Assembly (NCBI GenBank): GCA_023627715.1
Contig: JAMAHW010000030.1
Location: 342,147-406,146, forward strand
Direction of reading: 5' to 3'
DNA from: Periconia sp. R9002
Lineage: Eukaryota > Ascomycota > Dothideomycetes > Pleosporales > Periconiaceae
Length of the DNA stretch: 64,000 nucleotides
This document shows, piece by piece, positions 33,201 to 45,006 of this stretch. A program made the translations under genes and the position numbers. Positions within the stretch are counted from its first letter, which is position 1, and each line of letters opens with the position of its first letter. The notes beneath the pieces are model-generated. The model saw only the letters and a program-made list of their open reading frames with translations. It made no database searches and was not told the DNA's origin.

Positions 33201-35110
33201 CACTTCAACTTATACTCTACTTTGGCCTTGCGATGTCCATCTATCCGGCGTTCTTTGCACTGTACCCCACAGTTGAGCGTTTGCGCAAAGTTCGCGCGTT
33301 GCACTACAGTAATGGTATCCGAGCCGCACCTCTGTGGATGGCATATTTGATTTTTGATTTTTGCTTTGTCCTCCTCATCTCCGCCGTTACCACCGGCATA
33401 TTCGTCGGAGTAAGTGCAAACCCCCTTCATCAGCATTCATTTTACTGACATATGCCGCAGGCTTCTAGTCAATGGTACAATCCCGGATATCTTTTCGTAA
33501 TCTTCATGCTGTATGGTTTGACCTCTGTTCTCTTCTGCTACATTATTTCGATTGTGGTCGTTTCACAACTTGCCACATTCGCGATTGCAGCTGGAAGCCA
33601 AGCATCTACTTTCCTCCTATACTTCATCGGCTACATGTCGATTCTCACATACGCTCCACCTTACCTCATTGACACCGACCTTAGAATATTCCATTTCACC
33701 TTCGCTATCATCACACCTACCGGCAATCTGCTCAGGACTTTGCTCCTCGCACTGAATGGATTCTCCTTGTTGTGCGACGGGCATAAGGTCGCAAGTTACC
33801 CTGGCGCCATCACAATATACGGCGGACCGATTCTTTACTTGATTCTCCAGGCTGTTGTACTTTTCATTGTACTTGTTTGGTGGGACTCGGGTTACAGGCC
33901 GACAATCTTCAACCGATCCAAGACCCCTTCGAAACACTCGGAAGAGCAACTCGAAACCATTGATCCCGCCGTCGCTGCTGAAATAACGCGCACCGAGCAG
34001 AGCAATGACAGTCTTCGCGCTCTTCATTTGCAGAAACAATTCGGACACAATCATGCTGTAAACGACATCACGTTCGGTATTCCTCGCGGACAAGTATTCT
34101 CGCTGCTAGGACCAAATGGTGCTGGAAAGTCGACAACCATTTCCCTGATTCGAGGCGACGAACATCCGACAACAAGCATCAATGGCGGCGGAGACGTTCT
34201 TATCGAAGACATCTCCATCGTCACAAAACGAGCCGCCGCTCGTGGCCATCTCGGTGTATGCCCACAATTCGACGCCATGGACACAATGACGGTCACAGAG
34301 CACCTGTACTTCTACGCCCGCGCTCGGGGAGTTCCCGACCCAGAACAATCCGTTACTTCGATCCTAAACGCCACAGGCCTCGCCCGCTTCCAAACACGCC
34401 TCGCATCCAAACTCTCCGGTGGTAACAAGCGCAAGCTGAGCTTGGGCATTGCACTTATGGGCAATCCTTCTGTCCTCCTTCTAGACGAACCCAGCAGCGG
34501 TATGGACGCAGCCGCCAAACGTGTAATGTGGCGAACCCTCCTTGGTGTCGCTGCTCCAGGACGCGCATTGCTCATCACCACACACTCAATGGAGGAAGCA
34601 GACAAACTCGCCAATCGCGTTGGTATCATGAAGAGGAAGATGCTGGCGCTCGGCACAGTTAGTGAACTAGGCGAAAAGTACGGCGACGCATGGGTAGTTC
34701 AGCTGGTGCTCAAGTCCGCGCCGGCAACTACCACTGAAGAAATGGACGCCGTCAAAGACTGGGTCGTCAAGAAAATCTCAGGCGTCCAGATGGATAAATG
34801 GGGCTCTCGCGATGGAGGCCACGGCCAGCTTCGCTTCAAGGTTCTCAAGTCTGCCAAAGGCTCCTCTTCTCCAACACCGATTGAAAAGACGACTGACTCC
34901 GACAGCCAGGAAGCCGCTGGTGGCAATATCGGCGGTATCCCTGGCCTGATCCAGTTGTTGGAAGCCGGGCGCGAGGAGATTGGGCTGGAATATTACAGCG
35001 TCTCGCCAACAACACTAGACGAAGTATTCTTGCGCGTCGTGGGTGAAGAGGAGGAAGAGACGGGTTCCAAGCCAAAGAAGGGCCTCGTGCAAAAGCTCAA
35101 GTTCTGGTAA
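30216..35110 (+). CDS. Full-length ABCA-type transporter
   Basis: Exons 30216-30326, 30383-33409 and 33461-35110 encode 1595 residues. Introns of 56 and 51 nt are both in phase 0 and have GCTAAC and TACTGAC branch sites. The order is TMD1-NBD1-TMD2-NBD2, as in the ABCA subfamily. One helix lies near residues 20-45, followed by a large lumenal or external loop, then about five helices from 223 to 430. NBD1 has Walker A GANGSGKST (about 506), signature LSGGQKRK (598) and Walker B ending CCVDE, followed by SSGLDP. NBD2 has GPNGAGKST (1262), LSGGNKRK (1363) and VLLLDEPSSGMD (1383). Both sites keep the catalytic Glu and the HFLDEAD/HSMEEAD switch histidine, so both should hydrolyse ATP. ABCA proteins move lipids across membranes; the substrate here is not evident. 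The short basic C-terminus is typical. Confidence 0.92.
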
Positions 35111-38100
35111 ACATCCTCTGCTTTTGCACCCTCTCCCCGAAACATTCACGTAGTATAACATTGTGTGCGCGTGGAAGGGTAGCTACCGAGAACAATGCTC
35201 TCGCGCAGATTGTTCGCCGCGCTACGGCATTGAGCATGTAGAGGAGAGCCGATTTCGTACCCTTTTTCTATTCTCTTTGTAAATGTGACGGCCTGTTTTT
35301 AGACGCAATGTACATATATGATACCCATACATAGAACTGTCTTTGAAAAACTATGTAAATGAATTGTCCAGTTCTCTTTCCCGCGTGACATCTCCCTCTC
35401 TAAATTAACTTTGAATGCTGTGTACTAGTTACCCTGCACGGCACACAGCGTGTGCGCCGGTACACAAATGTAAGAAGCCGTCAGGTCATACCCTATCAAT
35501 AAACAAAAGGGGGTTCGATCTAAGTGATTCCGGCCCCTTTCCGTAGCAAGAATTCGGAACATCATTTTAGCGTACCCTTTACCTTCACCCCCAGTCCTCA
35601 ACTTTCTTTTACCATTACCGCCTTTGTGATATCACTATATATATTTAACAAATGGAGTTACTGACATCATTCAAAAGACCCTCGATTAGTCGAGCGGTAA
35701 AGACGCCTTCCTCGAATGAGTAAGTTCTTCCCCCTTTCCAAACTCCTCCGGCCGCCAACCGGAGGAGCGAGATTTTTTGCCTTTTTTTTATTCCACTATA
35801 TATATTTTTGGTTGGAGGGGTGTTTTGGGGCGTGGGTTCGAGTTGTGCGGAGAGCAGATGATTTCTTTTTTTGGGTTTATTTTTATTTATCTTACTGGAG
35901 CGGCGGGGATGGCTAGCTGGAATAGGGGAGGGGAGGGTACTAGATGGTTTTGGCTGCGTGGTTGGTGTTACCGGAGTTTGTAACTTTACCTTTTGGGCTG
36001 CTTTTTGGCGCAATCCTGCGGAAGGATAGATTGAAATGATAGAAGGAGGGCTGGATACTGATAAAATGTATTGCTTGGGTGGCTTGAGAACTTAGGGACA
36101 GGTGTATTCAGCCTACTAACTTTCTAATTCGTGACTATGTAGCTGCGTATATTTATGATCCAGGATTTCGTTTACCATTCCATTACGAGAAATCGATATT
36201 CTAAGACATATGCCGGGATTTCCGAGTCTGTTTGTGAAAACACTTGATGGACAACAATGCGAAGGAGCGAGCGAAGGAGCGCGGGTGTGCCACACATTGT
36301 GTAACGTGGATAGCTGTAGGGAGCTGAGGTCTTAGAATTGTAGGTGCACTATGCGGGCTAATAATCGAGTATTTGCTGTGAAACCTCATAGAAAGGGGGA
36401 TGTAAACCAGTGCGATTAAATGGACACTGTTGCTGCAGCAGGGAAAGATGTACGTGAGTTAAGCATTATGTAGTTGTTGCGGTGATATGTAGTATCCAAT
36501 GGGATTTCTCTCGGCCTTTTTGAATGGTGGATGAGAAATTGGTCTTGACAGAGTTGTCGTCCAATTTATCAAAGATATAGGCGTCTGGTTAGGTTGCGTT
36601 CATCGGGGTTTTGAAGCTCATGTAAGGTTTATGATAGTAGTATTGCTAACTTCAGGATCCAGACATTTCCAGGCGTCAGCCTCACTCGCAGTGTTCTTTT
36701 GTAGGGCTAACCGGGCCTTCCACTCGGAAGAGGTTTGGAGATTGAGAAGATTGTAGCTCGAAATTTCCGAACTGCTCAAATGTTTGTAGGCTTGCGGCAG
36801 CCATGAATTTGAACTCGAGGAGGATAACAACAATGCTACTGGCTAAACTTAGGGATATGAGAAAGGAAGCAGAAGCATACCTATCTATGCTTCAATCAGC
36901 TACTGAAACAGCAGCGACCAGAGATTTTCTGCGATCAGCCCTTGAAAAACCAGTCTTGCTATGTGCATCATGTTGAAGGCTCATGAAGTCACACCAAAAT
37001 TGGAGTCGTACCCCCATGAGATGGCCATAGAGGTGTGAGAGCACTCCAGCCAATAACATTCATCCATATTCCAGTATAGCATACGAAGTAGCACCTTGTT
37101 GTATATTTTCCAATCCTTCTGTGTCACATTTTCGTATTCGGAACTCCGGATATTGAACGATCGGACGAGGGGAAGGCTTGGGGAATGTCCGGCGAGGAGT
37201 ACAGTAATCTGCTTCTGAAGAGTTAGCAAACGGATCTTGAAAGACATTTAGAACGAATTAACAAGGAAATATCAGCGTACTTACCGCCATGAAGCGCTCA
37301 GTGGTACCTCGAGATAAGGCCTGGTGTACACAGGCTTGTGTGAAATACTCCGTATTTGCATTCGCAAAATAAGAGAATCATGAGAGGAGGGCAATACAAA
37401 TGACTGGTTCGAGAGTTCAAGACCGTTGTCATGGCTGCTCGGGGCAAGGCTACTGCAGCAGTCCCTGAAGCGATGCACTTGCCGAAGCAAGAAGTAGACA
37501 GACTTCTAAGAAACTGTTTGTATATGTTAGAAACTCAAGCAGAAAACCACTTTCAAATTACTCAGAGACTCTTGCAGTGGTTACTTGTAGAAACAAGTTA
37601 GCCTACGTACTGGGAGAATGTTGCAATTCCGTGAGTACTTGAACTCGTCCTTTCGCTCGTTTGATAGCAATTATCTCAGAGTCCTCTTTCTTGTCCTGTT
37701 GATTTCTGACTTAGGCGAATACGCCGTTGCGGCTGCATGGCAACTATTTCAAGTAGTGTCAGGGAGAATAGCAATGAGAATAGGTGTCTTGCAGCAGCAA
37801 CACTAACCTTGGGAATGTAGAGACAGTGAGGAGCAATTCACTGAACGTGCAAGAGGCTGCACTCGTCCAAGTATGAGCCCTCTGGTGATGCTGCAACGGT
37901 TTGGAAGAAAGATCACGAACAATGTGATTGGTCTCAGTACCCCCACATGACACACAGTCCATCACTGCCTGCATGTGGGTACCTACCTAGCCAATGGCTA
38001 TTAGCTAATCCGCGGATGGTCCACTTCACCTTGCAACTTACGCCTGCACCTCTGGCTCCCTCTCCTCTCCCCACCATCACCACCTTTTTGAAAACATCGG

Positions 38101-38124
38101 AATATTTTACAGTGTGGCTGGCCC
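35111..38124. other. Long intergenic region
   Basis: No protein gene is recognised in 3 kb. Small frames on both strands lack ATG starts, splice continuity or motifs. A tRNA-like relic lies at 35681-35850. Confidence 0.45.
35681..35850 (+). pseudogene. tRNA-like relic
   Basis: An A-box-like stretch (TTAGTCGAGCGGTAAAGACG, from about 35686) is followed by a plausible anticodon stem-loop with CGA. A B-box-like GGGTTCGAG lies about 140 bases on. The would-be T-stem pairs only through G-T wobbles, and the ends do not form an acceptor stem, so it is not an intact tRNA. Its wobble-only T-stem would fit C-to-T decay of a former gene, but chance similarity is possible. Confidence 0.25.
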
Positions 38125-39290
38125 ATGGCCACAGCCAGGCTGTCTTCACCAGCCAATACCCAACCATCCCAAACACAGAAAGCATCCGTATCCGCATCCT
38201 CGTTTGCCATCACAAGTACAACGGTGACTGAACTATTAGTCATGGCCCCGCCGTCACCACCGCCCGCACCTGCTCACAGGAAGCATGCCTTCACTCCTGT
38301 CGCAACTTCATCCGCCAGTGAGGCAGCTAGGTAAGTTCTTCAACCTTGTTCAATCAGCCAAAACTTACATCTACAGTCTCGGCCAGATCGTTGTGCTTGT
38401 CATCATCACCCTTGTAGTCGAGATTCACTTGCGTGAAAACCGCAGCTATGGATGGCCCCCAACCATTCATAATGGCACCTTCCGAGAAGCCTGGAGAAGG
38501 CACAGGGAGAACAAGGCCTGGCTATTGCAAACTGCTGTCAGCAAATTTGTAACATCAACTTCCGATTGTGCCTTGATGAGCACGAATATGACGAACTGTG
38601 GGAAATGTGGGGGGCGGGAGCGAACCTTGCGAAACAATATGGAGACCGGCATCCCGCTCAGCCATATAAAGCCAGCAAACCTTCAAATTTGCTATATTAC
38701 TGGCCACATCCGCCTACAGCGTATATGCAGGAAGCGTTTGACCGATACGTCGTAATCAACGGTGATACCCCTAGCAGCAACGAATCCGAGGGTTCACGTC
38801 CAACGTCGTCTGGGACCGCCAAGACTCTAGATTCGACCTCGAAGCATCCTGTCAATCCGCCACCTGTCGAAAGTGTTGCTGGAGACATCCTTGCAACGAC
38901 CTCTGCAATCCCACCCCACCTCCCTTGCGCAAAAATCTCAGCTATGGATGGTCACCCTTGATCATTGCTGCGATTTTATAGAAGAGGGAGACTGAAAAGT
39001 ACAAGATCTCCGTGGACGCCATGGGTCAGCTAGTCAAAGAGGGCAAAAAATCGAAAGAGAAGACGGTAGTCTGTAACAGTTATGGTTGGTTACCCGTAAT
39101 CATTGCTGCGATTTTAGGGGAGGGGGAGACCCAACAAAAACCGCAGGAGCAGCAGAAACTTGATGAAGGAAGCCAGAGGCGTGCGAGCCGATTTGACAAT
39201 GCCTACAACCCTCAGGGCCGAGCTCACCACCCGTTTGCAAAGGAAGAGCAGGTACGACATCGTCGTCAAGCAGATATGAGATGCCTCCTT
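38125..39290 (+). pseudogene. Probable decayed gene with repeated SYGW motif
   Basis: A first exon (38125-38330, ATG in a good context) joins across a 46-nt intron (GTAAGT to CATCTACAG) to a hydrophobic stretch (IVVLVIITLVVEIHL) and then ENRSYGWPP. About 100 bases later the coding-like frame changes: the convincing sequence (DEHEYDELWEMWGAGANL) continues one base out of frame with no usable intron between. Further on the motif returns as SYGWSPLIIAAIL followed by a TAG, and again as NSYGWLPVIIAAILGEGET (near 39076) in an open frame rich in Gln and Lys. The second and third copies are about 85% alike over 55 bp. I read this as a repeat-bearing membrane protein gene that has decayed, or one with a base error near 38550. 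Confidence 0.4.
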
Positions 39291-40253
39291 TGTTTCCGTC
39301 CATCACCTTCGCCTTCTGTAGCCAAATTTGGGCACTTTACGTAGTGGTCCGCAAGAAAATGTCCACATAGTTCAGTTACTCAATACTCTCTTTTACCAAC
39401 ATCCAATCTGTGCATGTTCCGCCATCCCTCCTTTGTGAAATACTCATGCCTTGCGTACCGTTCAAGCTGTTAGCACAACGATCATCCCCATCTAATAATG
39501 CATTTGTGCCGTCTGTAAGCAGCGCTGTCGGCATTATTTACATGTAGGGTGCTCATGGAATATCTCAAAAGAGGCGTCCAAGTACCGAGTCGGAGTCAGT
39601 GGTATTGTCCTTTGATGGCCTTTCCCCGCTTCTTGCCATTGAAAAGTCTCGGATGTTTACAACAGGATATAGAAGCTAACGGGATTGAAAGTTTCCATCG
39701 ACAAATCTTACACTGTTCGGGACTTTTCTCAGCGTTGTAATGAAATTGAAATTGAATTGGATCCTCACAGAGTATTGCTACCCTAGGTATCGAGTTGATA
39801 ACGTCCTCGGCCAGGACGGGCCTCAGCGTTTTAATACATACATGGAAAATCCTTTTTTTTCGGCAGCGTCACTACATATGCCTGTCGTAGAAATATGTGG
39901 GTAATCGATGTGAGGCCATCTTGCTTCCAGAGATCAACTACCGTAGAGCGCTCTTCTAGCTACAAAAAAAGTGATGACAGCCCAGAAGTTCAACAGATCA
40001 AAGTAATCGCTTGTAATCTTCATGAAGCCGTTGTTTACAATAGCTGAGGTGTTTCCACAAGATCGTATCTACGTGGGTACCCAGCCCACACTGTCCTCAC
40101 CTTCCTCTCACCGAATCAGCGTCACTTTGTGCGCTCCTCTCCGCATAAGCGAGCCTCAGTACCAGCATGGAACAGCTGGTACCTCATCCACCGCACCACG
40201 CCAAGCCTGCTGGTGCAGGCTAATCCTACTCACGTGACAAGCCGCTAGAGACA

Positions 40254-40262
40254 GTATATAAA
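40254..40262 (+). promoter_or_regulatory. TATA box with CT-rich leader
   Basis: TATATAAAG is followed by about 40 bases of CTCCTCC/CTTCTTCC type, a common fungal transcription-start context. Confidence 0.45.
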
Positions 40263-40441
40263 GCTTCCTCCTCCCTCGCCAACTCCTCTTCTCTTCTTCC
40301 CAAACACATATACATCCTGGGCTGCCAACCCAGCTAGGGATCGGGCTTCTGGACGCCACCCAGGGGCCAGCGATTTCCCATACTTTTTGATTTCACAAAC
40401 CGTATACTGTGCGTGTACATACACCTTTTTCATTGAGTCTC

Positions 40442-40618
40442 ATGGCTTTGGCTGTGGGCTTGAGGAAGAATTGGTGCTTTCTCTGTGTGCTTTTTGTAAC
40501 TGTGTGTGCTGTTGGTAGTGTCTTGGTGGAATGTCTCGCTGGTGGAGCTCCGTCTGGCTCAGTGTTGATGCGGATACCTTGTGCGCACTGGTCTACTTGT
40601 CATAGAAGCAATGGCTAG
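40442..40618 (+). CDS. Possible small secreted or membrane peptide
   Basis: A 58-codon frame lies about 180 bases after a TATA box. Its first 30 residues are basic and then hydrophobic (WCFLCVLFVTVCAVGSVL), like a signal peptide or a single membrane helix. The remainder is short, with three further Cys. There is no homology or splice evidence and it may be chance. Confidence 0.25.
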   Translation: MALAVGLRKNWCFLCVLFVTVCAVGSVLVECLAGGAPSGSVLMRIPCAHWSTCHRSNG

Positions 40619-42320
40619 TACATGAAGTTTTTGATTCTATACATTGTGCTTGATTGCAGTGGTGCTCTGGATTTTGTGTTGTTGAGCGTCCCTTGCCGCC
40701 CCCGATATCTTGCGGCGGGCATTGTTGTGGCCGCTCGAAGCGGCACTCCAGTCGCAATCGCAGTATGGCGAGCGCAACCACTCCTTGCAGATTGCAATTT
40801 GATCACCAGATCCTTTTTTGCCTTCTTTCCATTTGAAGGTCTCTGACTTGCGGGTGAAGACGCGGGATGGGGACGGGGACGTCCTCGTGGTCGACGGTGG
40901 CGAGACAAGCCTGCTGGCGGGCTCCTCCCACCTCGATACTTTCACGCCCTCCCAGCTTTCCCCAGCACATCTTCATTGTATATTGACTTAGGCTTGTTTG
41001 ATACAGCTTCAGCTTTCTTACCGTGAAAAATTATCCGACCTCACCCTGCCGTTCGCGACGTACTTTCCTACCGGGCGCCGCATCTCTTCCCTCAGCACGT
41101 CCTCTTCACCGCAGTTCCTTGCTACTGCCGTCCTTTCCAATCTCGCCGCTCCCACCTGACTGCACACTGCCGCTTCGATACCTCGCTATTCCTCGCTTTG
41201 TCCTCCCCTCTCCGTTTCGTTCTCCTCCTCATTGCCGCGTAGGTCACACGCCCGCCCTTGACTTTGTCTCCGCTGTCATTCTATAGCCCGCTCGCCCTAT
41301 CCTTACCTTTTCTCTCGCAATCTGTCACTTTCTACCGAACACGAAGTTCACGCAAAAAGACCCGATTATCAAGGATACCGTTTGCTTGGAAGTATGGACA
41401 CACCACAACGATCTCGTCAGCTCGTTTCCTGTTTTCTTCGCAGCCGGGCTGATTGAGACCCGAAAGACTCATCGAGTTTTCTAAATACAATAAGGGACTT
41501 AGGAACTGTCAGCGTTGGTGTGCCAAGTTTGATACCAGCAGAGAAAAGATTCTGCCCGTTCTTAACGCTCACCCCCAGTACACGGACATTCTCCGTGCCA
41601 TGAGGTTACTAATGGTTGGGAATGTATATGAGCTGCTACGTGTCGATTGAGAGTCTCAACTATTCGTATCATTCCAAATCTATGATGCACGAAAAAACTA
41701 CAAAGGACGAGGTGGGCATGCATAATGGTGGGCAAGAAAGGCAATACGATGGGCAATCGGTGAATATGTCTTAGATGGAATGGTATGAACGGATCGTAAA
41801 TGGATAGCAATTAGTCCACGAAGAAGAGCATATGTTGTATATGTTATTCTGTGCATCTTGATGGCCTACATTGTTCAAGTGCAGAGACGGCTGTGTGCAT
41901 GTAGCAAGCTGCAAAGGAGGGACGCGTATGTGTGTATACAAGTTAGCTCAATTTTCAACGTACACTAGCGGAATTGCATAGCAGAACGTGTATTTGGAAG
42001 AACTGAATCTCTCGTACCAAAGGCCATCTGTTAAGCAAGTATAAGACCAGCCGCCGTGATTACCTACCCTTCCCCCGGCTCTACGTGACTATACGCTACC
42101 CCCCTGTACAGTGACTTCCATTTCGGGAAATCACGGTTTTTTCCCACTTTCCATGCTTTTGTGTCTCTATCAATCATAATACTAGTCCTCTTTACACATT
42201 TCAATGACTTGATATTAATTATAAACTTCAATTCTCCCGTACTAACCAACAGGAACTGACGACAATCATCCATGGAAAAATGGTAAGTAACATCATTTCT
42301 TTACTATCAAGCACATCCCC

Positions 42321-42340
42321 AGCACAGCACAGCACAGCAC
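42321..42340 (+). repeat. AGCAC microsatellite
   Basis: Four perfect copies of the 5-base unit AGCAC. Confidence 0.85.
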
Positions 42341-43508
42341 ATTACAAGGTTTAAAACCCGCAAGGGCTTCAGCTTGGGCCACTGCTTTGGCAGTGGTTGG
42401 CTTTTTGCTATATTTCTTTTCTGTCGATGGTTCGAATGGGACAGTGAGCTATACTATATTCCCGGCAATCTTTTTGCGTTTTGGATAGGAGCCTACTCAC
42501 TGCATATGACGTGATCTTACTTCTTTTGGCAGCACTAGGTAATTTGGCGTGGCTACCATTGCTGTGGTCGCTTGCTTTGCTGCCTGCTGCAGCCTCTGCT
42601 TTCATGCTCCTCGCGCCCCACCACCACACTGAGACACCACACCACCAACCTGACCGCCCCACCTTGCAACTATCCGTCAATCCTATTTTCACTGTCATAA
42701 ATGCCTATGAGTCAAGTTTGTTTGTCCTTGGATAGTCCTCCTTTTCTCATCGCGCTGGTGCTGCCCTCTCGCCTTGCCACTGCTTCTCCGTTTGTCTACA
42801 GCTGTCCTTGGTCACCCAAAGCTGGCAACTGCCTGACTGCTGATCCAAATACGCGCCAAATTTCTCACCTTGCGAGGCTCACACCAAGAGCCGCAGTTAG
42901 TCCACAAAAGCTCGCCACGAGATCATCACCCTTTGTCCTTCACTTCAAGTCTTCCGGCCTTCTCCTCCAACCGGTTCCTCTCCCTCCCACTGATACCACG
43001 GCCTCTTCTTCGTTCTCGATTCGTTGCGACCGTCTCTTTGGATACCCGTGGTACAGCATTGGCAAATACTCGAAGGATTGGGTCAAATTAGTGTCGCCTT
43101 GGTTGCTTTCCAGTTTCCGGCGTACTGATTCGAGAGTCGTTTGACAGCCGCTTCACGCAAGCAGCTTTCACTTCCGCCTACCATTCTATCGCGGATCTAT
43201 GGAGTATTGCTTCTTGCAGCTGTGTCAATTTCATCCCGATACCAACTCTTTAGCGTTGTTGTTTGCCTTGTGCGCCGGCACTTTCAAACTGTCCTTGCCT
43301 AGTCACCCTGGAAAAATCGATTAGGACAACACCAGGTTCCTATACGAGGTCGTTACTAGCAATAGCCCCCCAACTGTATGTCTCAACTGCCAGCATGTCC
43401 AATCTATGACAACACGTATTGCAGAAGCTAACGAAGAATGACAGCCAGACATGGAGGCTATCGGGATGATCCCGGGCCTGAACCTGGTCTGAATCTGTTC
43501 AAGGATAG

Positions 43509-43610
43509 TTCATTGCACGACCATACCGTCGTTGGAGGATATTTCATTGCACGATCACAAAGTTGTTGGAGAATATTTCATTGCATTACCACACCGCTGT
43601 TCAAGTGTGG
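43509..43610 (+). repeat. 34-bp tandem repeat, three units
   Basis: Units begin at 43509, 43543 and 43577, each with TTCATTGCA and a GTTGGAG-like core that weakens in the third. The period is not a multiple of three. Confidence 0.7.
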
Positions 43611-43628
43611 GAGGCCGTCCAACTCCCA

Positions 43629-43916
43629 ACATTGACATCCTGGCGTCAAGCGACAAAGACAGAGATAACGTTGGCTCGGCATAGATCTTTTCGACAGATC
43701 AAAACTGCAAATGCGCCGTCCGACCCCCGATAGTGACGTCCTGGGGTCGGGCGGCAAAGAAAGAAGACTGCTTCGACAAATCAAAACTGCGAATGAGTCG
43801 CCCGACCCCCGATAGTGATGTCCTGGGGTCGGGCGGCAGGGGAATAGAATGCCTTCGATAATTCTGGGGTGAGAATGCGCCGCCCTACCCCCGATAGTGA
43901 CGTCCTGGGGTCGGGC
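43629..43916 (+). repeat. 81-82 bp tandem repeat forming hairpins
   Basis: Three clear units and one degraded unit at the left. Each clear unit has an inverted repeat with arms GCCCGACCCC and GGGGTCGGGC around a 15-base loop (CGATAGTGACGTCCT type). Arms lie at 43719/43744, 43800/43825 and 43882/43907. The first and third left arms have one mismatch each. Confidence 0.85.
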
Positions 43917-44126
43917 GGCGAGGACGAAGAGAGCAGCGAAAGCGAGGATGATTAGGAAGGACACGATATGCTAGACCCCGAGCTTGACGAAGAACTCGTT
44001 GGTCTCTGGGATGGTCCCAGCGATGCTCGACGCTGCACCACAGCGTCCTTGAGTTACAATCATGAGGGGGAAGATGGTGAACTATGCTTGAATAGGGTTA
44101 AGCCAGAAGAAATGAAAACACGTTAA

Positions 44127-45006
44127 CATGCGTTTACCTCCCGTGCTGCCATGTGAACATTCCCCCAACTTCAGACATATCCTGCCTGTTCCCGAACAAC
44201 ACCGTATCTTATGAAATCAGTTTGCCCCAGGCACGAAATCCCATCCTCATCTTAGCAATCTTTTCAGCACACCATTTACTACTACTGTTCATTCAAAGTA
44301 GGCCATATATCTAATGCCTCCAATGTTTGGACGTGAATTCTCACAATTACGTGACCATGGCCACGTCGCTTCTTTGGAAGCTGGATAGCTCGGCCCATCG
44401 AAGGATATCTAACCAGACCAGGATCTGTACAGCTTGTTTACTAGGCTGATGCATTTGGTTGTTTTTATAAAGGCGAGATGTTTTTCGAGCTCCCATTCAC
44501 ATTCACGCCCAGCCTACATTGTTGGCTTTGTGCCTTCTTTAGGTTGTTGGGTAGTAGGAGAAAGTACTCACTGCCTTCGTCAATGTGCTTTAGAAGCTAT
44601 GGATATCCTGGTCCCTTGGCTGGAAACTGTCTAGTATATTTGTCCGACTGTTGCGGGCGCATTCTTGTTGAATTTCGTTTTCTCATCCTGTCACAAAATT
44701 GAGATGGAGCGAAAGGTGAAGGAGTGGTGGCTATTTTGGCTTGTGTAGACTGTTCATTGTGTATATAGTGAGGGTTGGAGGTGTAGGATAAGGCGCAAAC
44801 GTTGTTTTTCGAACTTGAAATATTTCTCGTTGCTTATGGTTATGTATTTTTACTTGTGTACATATCGATGTGCTCATTCGATCTCGTTGCTGAAGTACTG
44901 CTCCGACATGTCATATCTCTCGTTGCAAAAGTCCTTCTCGACATGTAGATTGCTCACAACGCTCCCCCGAATCTTCTTTCCTTGCATGTACGATTCCCAA
45001 ACCCTC
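44127..45006. other. Intergenic, nothing recognised
   Basis: This is the 3' flank of the F-box-like gene, which is read leftward. Only short frames occur. Confidence 0.45.

Larger units (their letters stand above)
39345..43437. other. Long gene-poor region
   Basis: Only small candidate features are seen: a TATA box near 40254 with a short frame at 40442-40618, CT-rich sequence at 41000-41350 that resembles a promoter but has no supported gene behind it, and an AGCAC microsatellite at 42321-42340. Nothing else is recognised. Confidence 0.4.
43438..44126 (+). pseudogene. Relic gene built on minisatellite repeats
   Basis: An ATG at 43438 opens a frame (MTARHGGYRDDPGPEPGL) that enters a 34-bp repeat and then stops. 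The following 81-bp repeats read PDSDVLGSGGKERRLLRQ in one frame, with stops or frame changes between units. The last unit leads into an acidic tail (EDEESSESEDD), a TAG, and then, in the same frame, 57 more codons that include an ATG at 43968 and read DPELDEELVGLWDGPSD, ending KPEEMKTR. The strong acidic, Ser-rich coding character broken by stops suggests a former repeat protein. Confidence 0.35.

Noticed and set aside
41392..41650. Possible short gene after a CT-rich stretch (MDTPQRSRQ, then a frame with HPQYTDILRAMRLL)
   Set aside because: The two parts are in different frames and no intron of usable length connects them.
42701..43144. 147-codon plus-strand frame with an ATG
   Set aside because: It is Ser/Pro/Leu-rich with no domain, splice logic or promoter, and likely chance in C-rich sequence.
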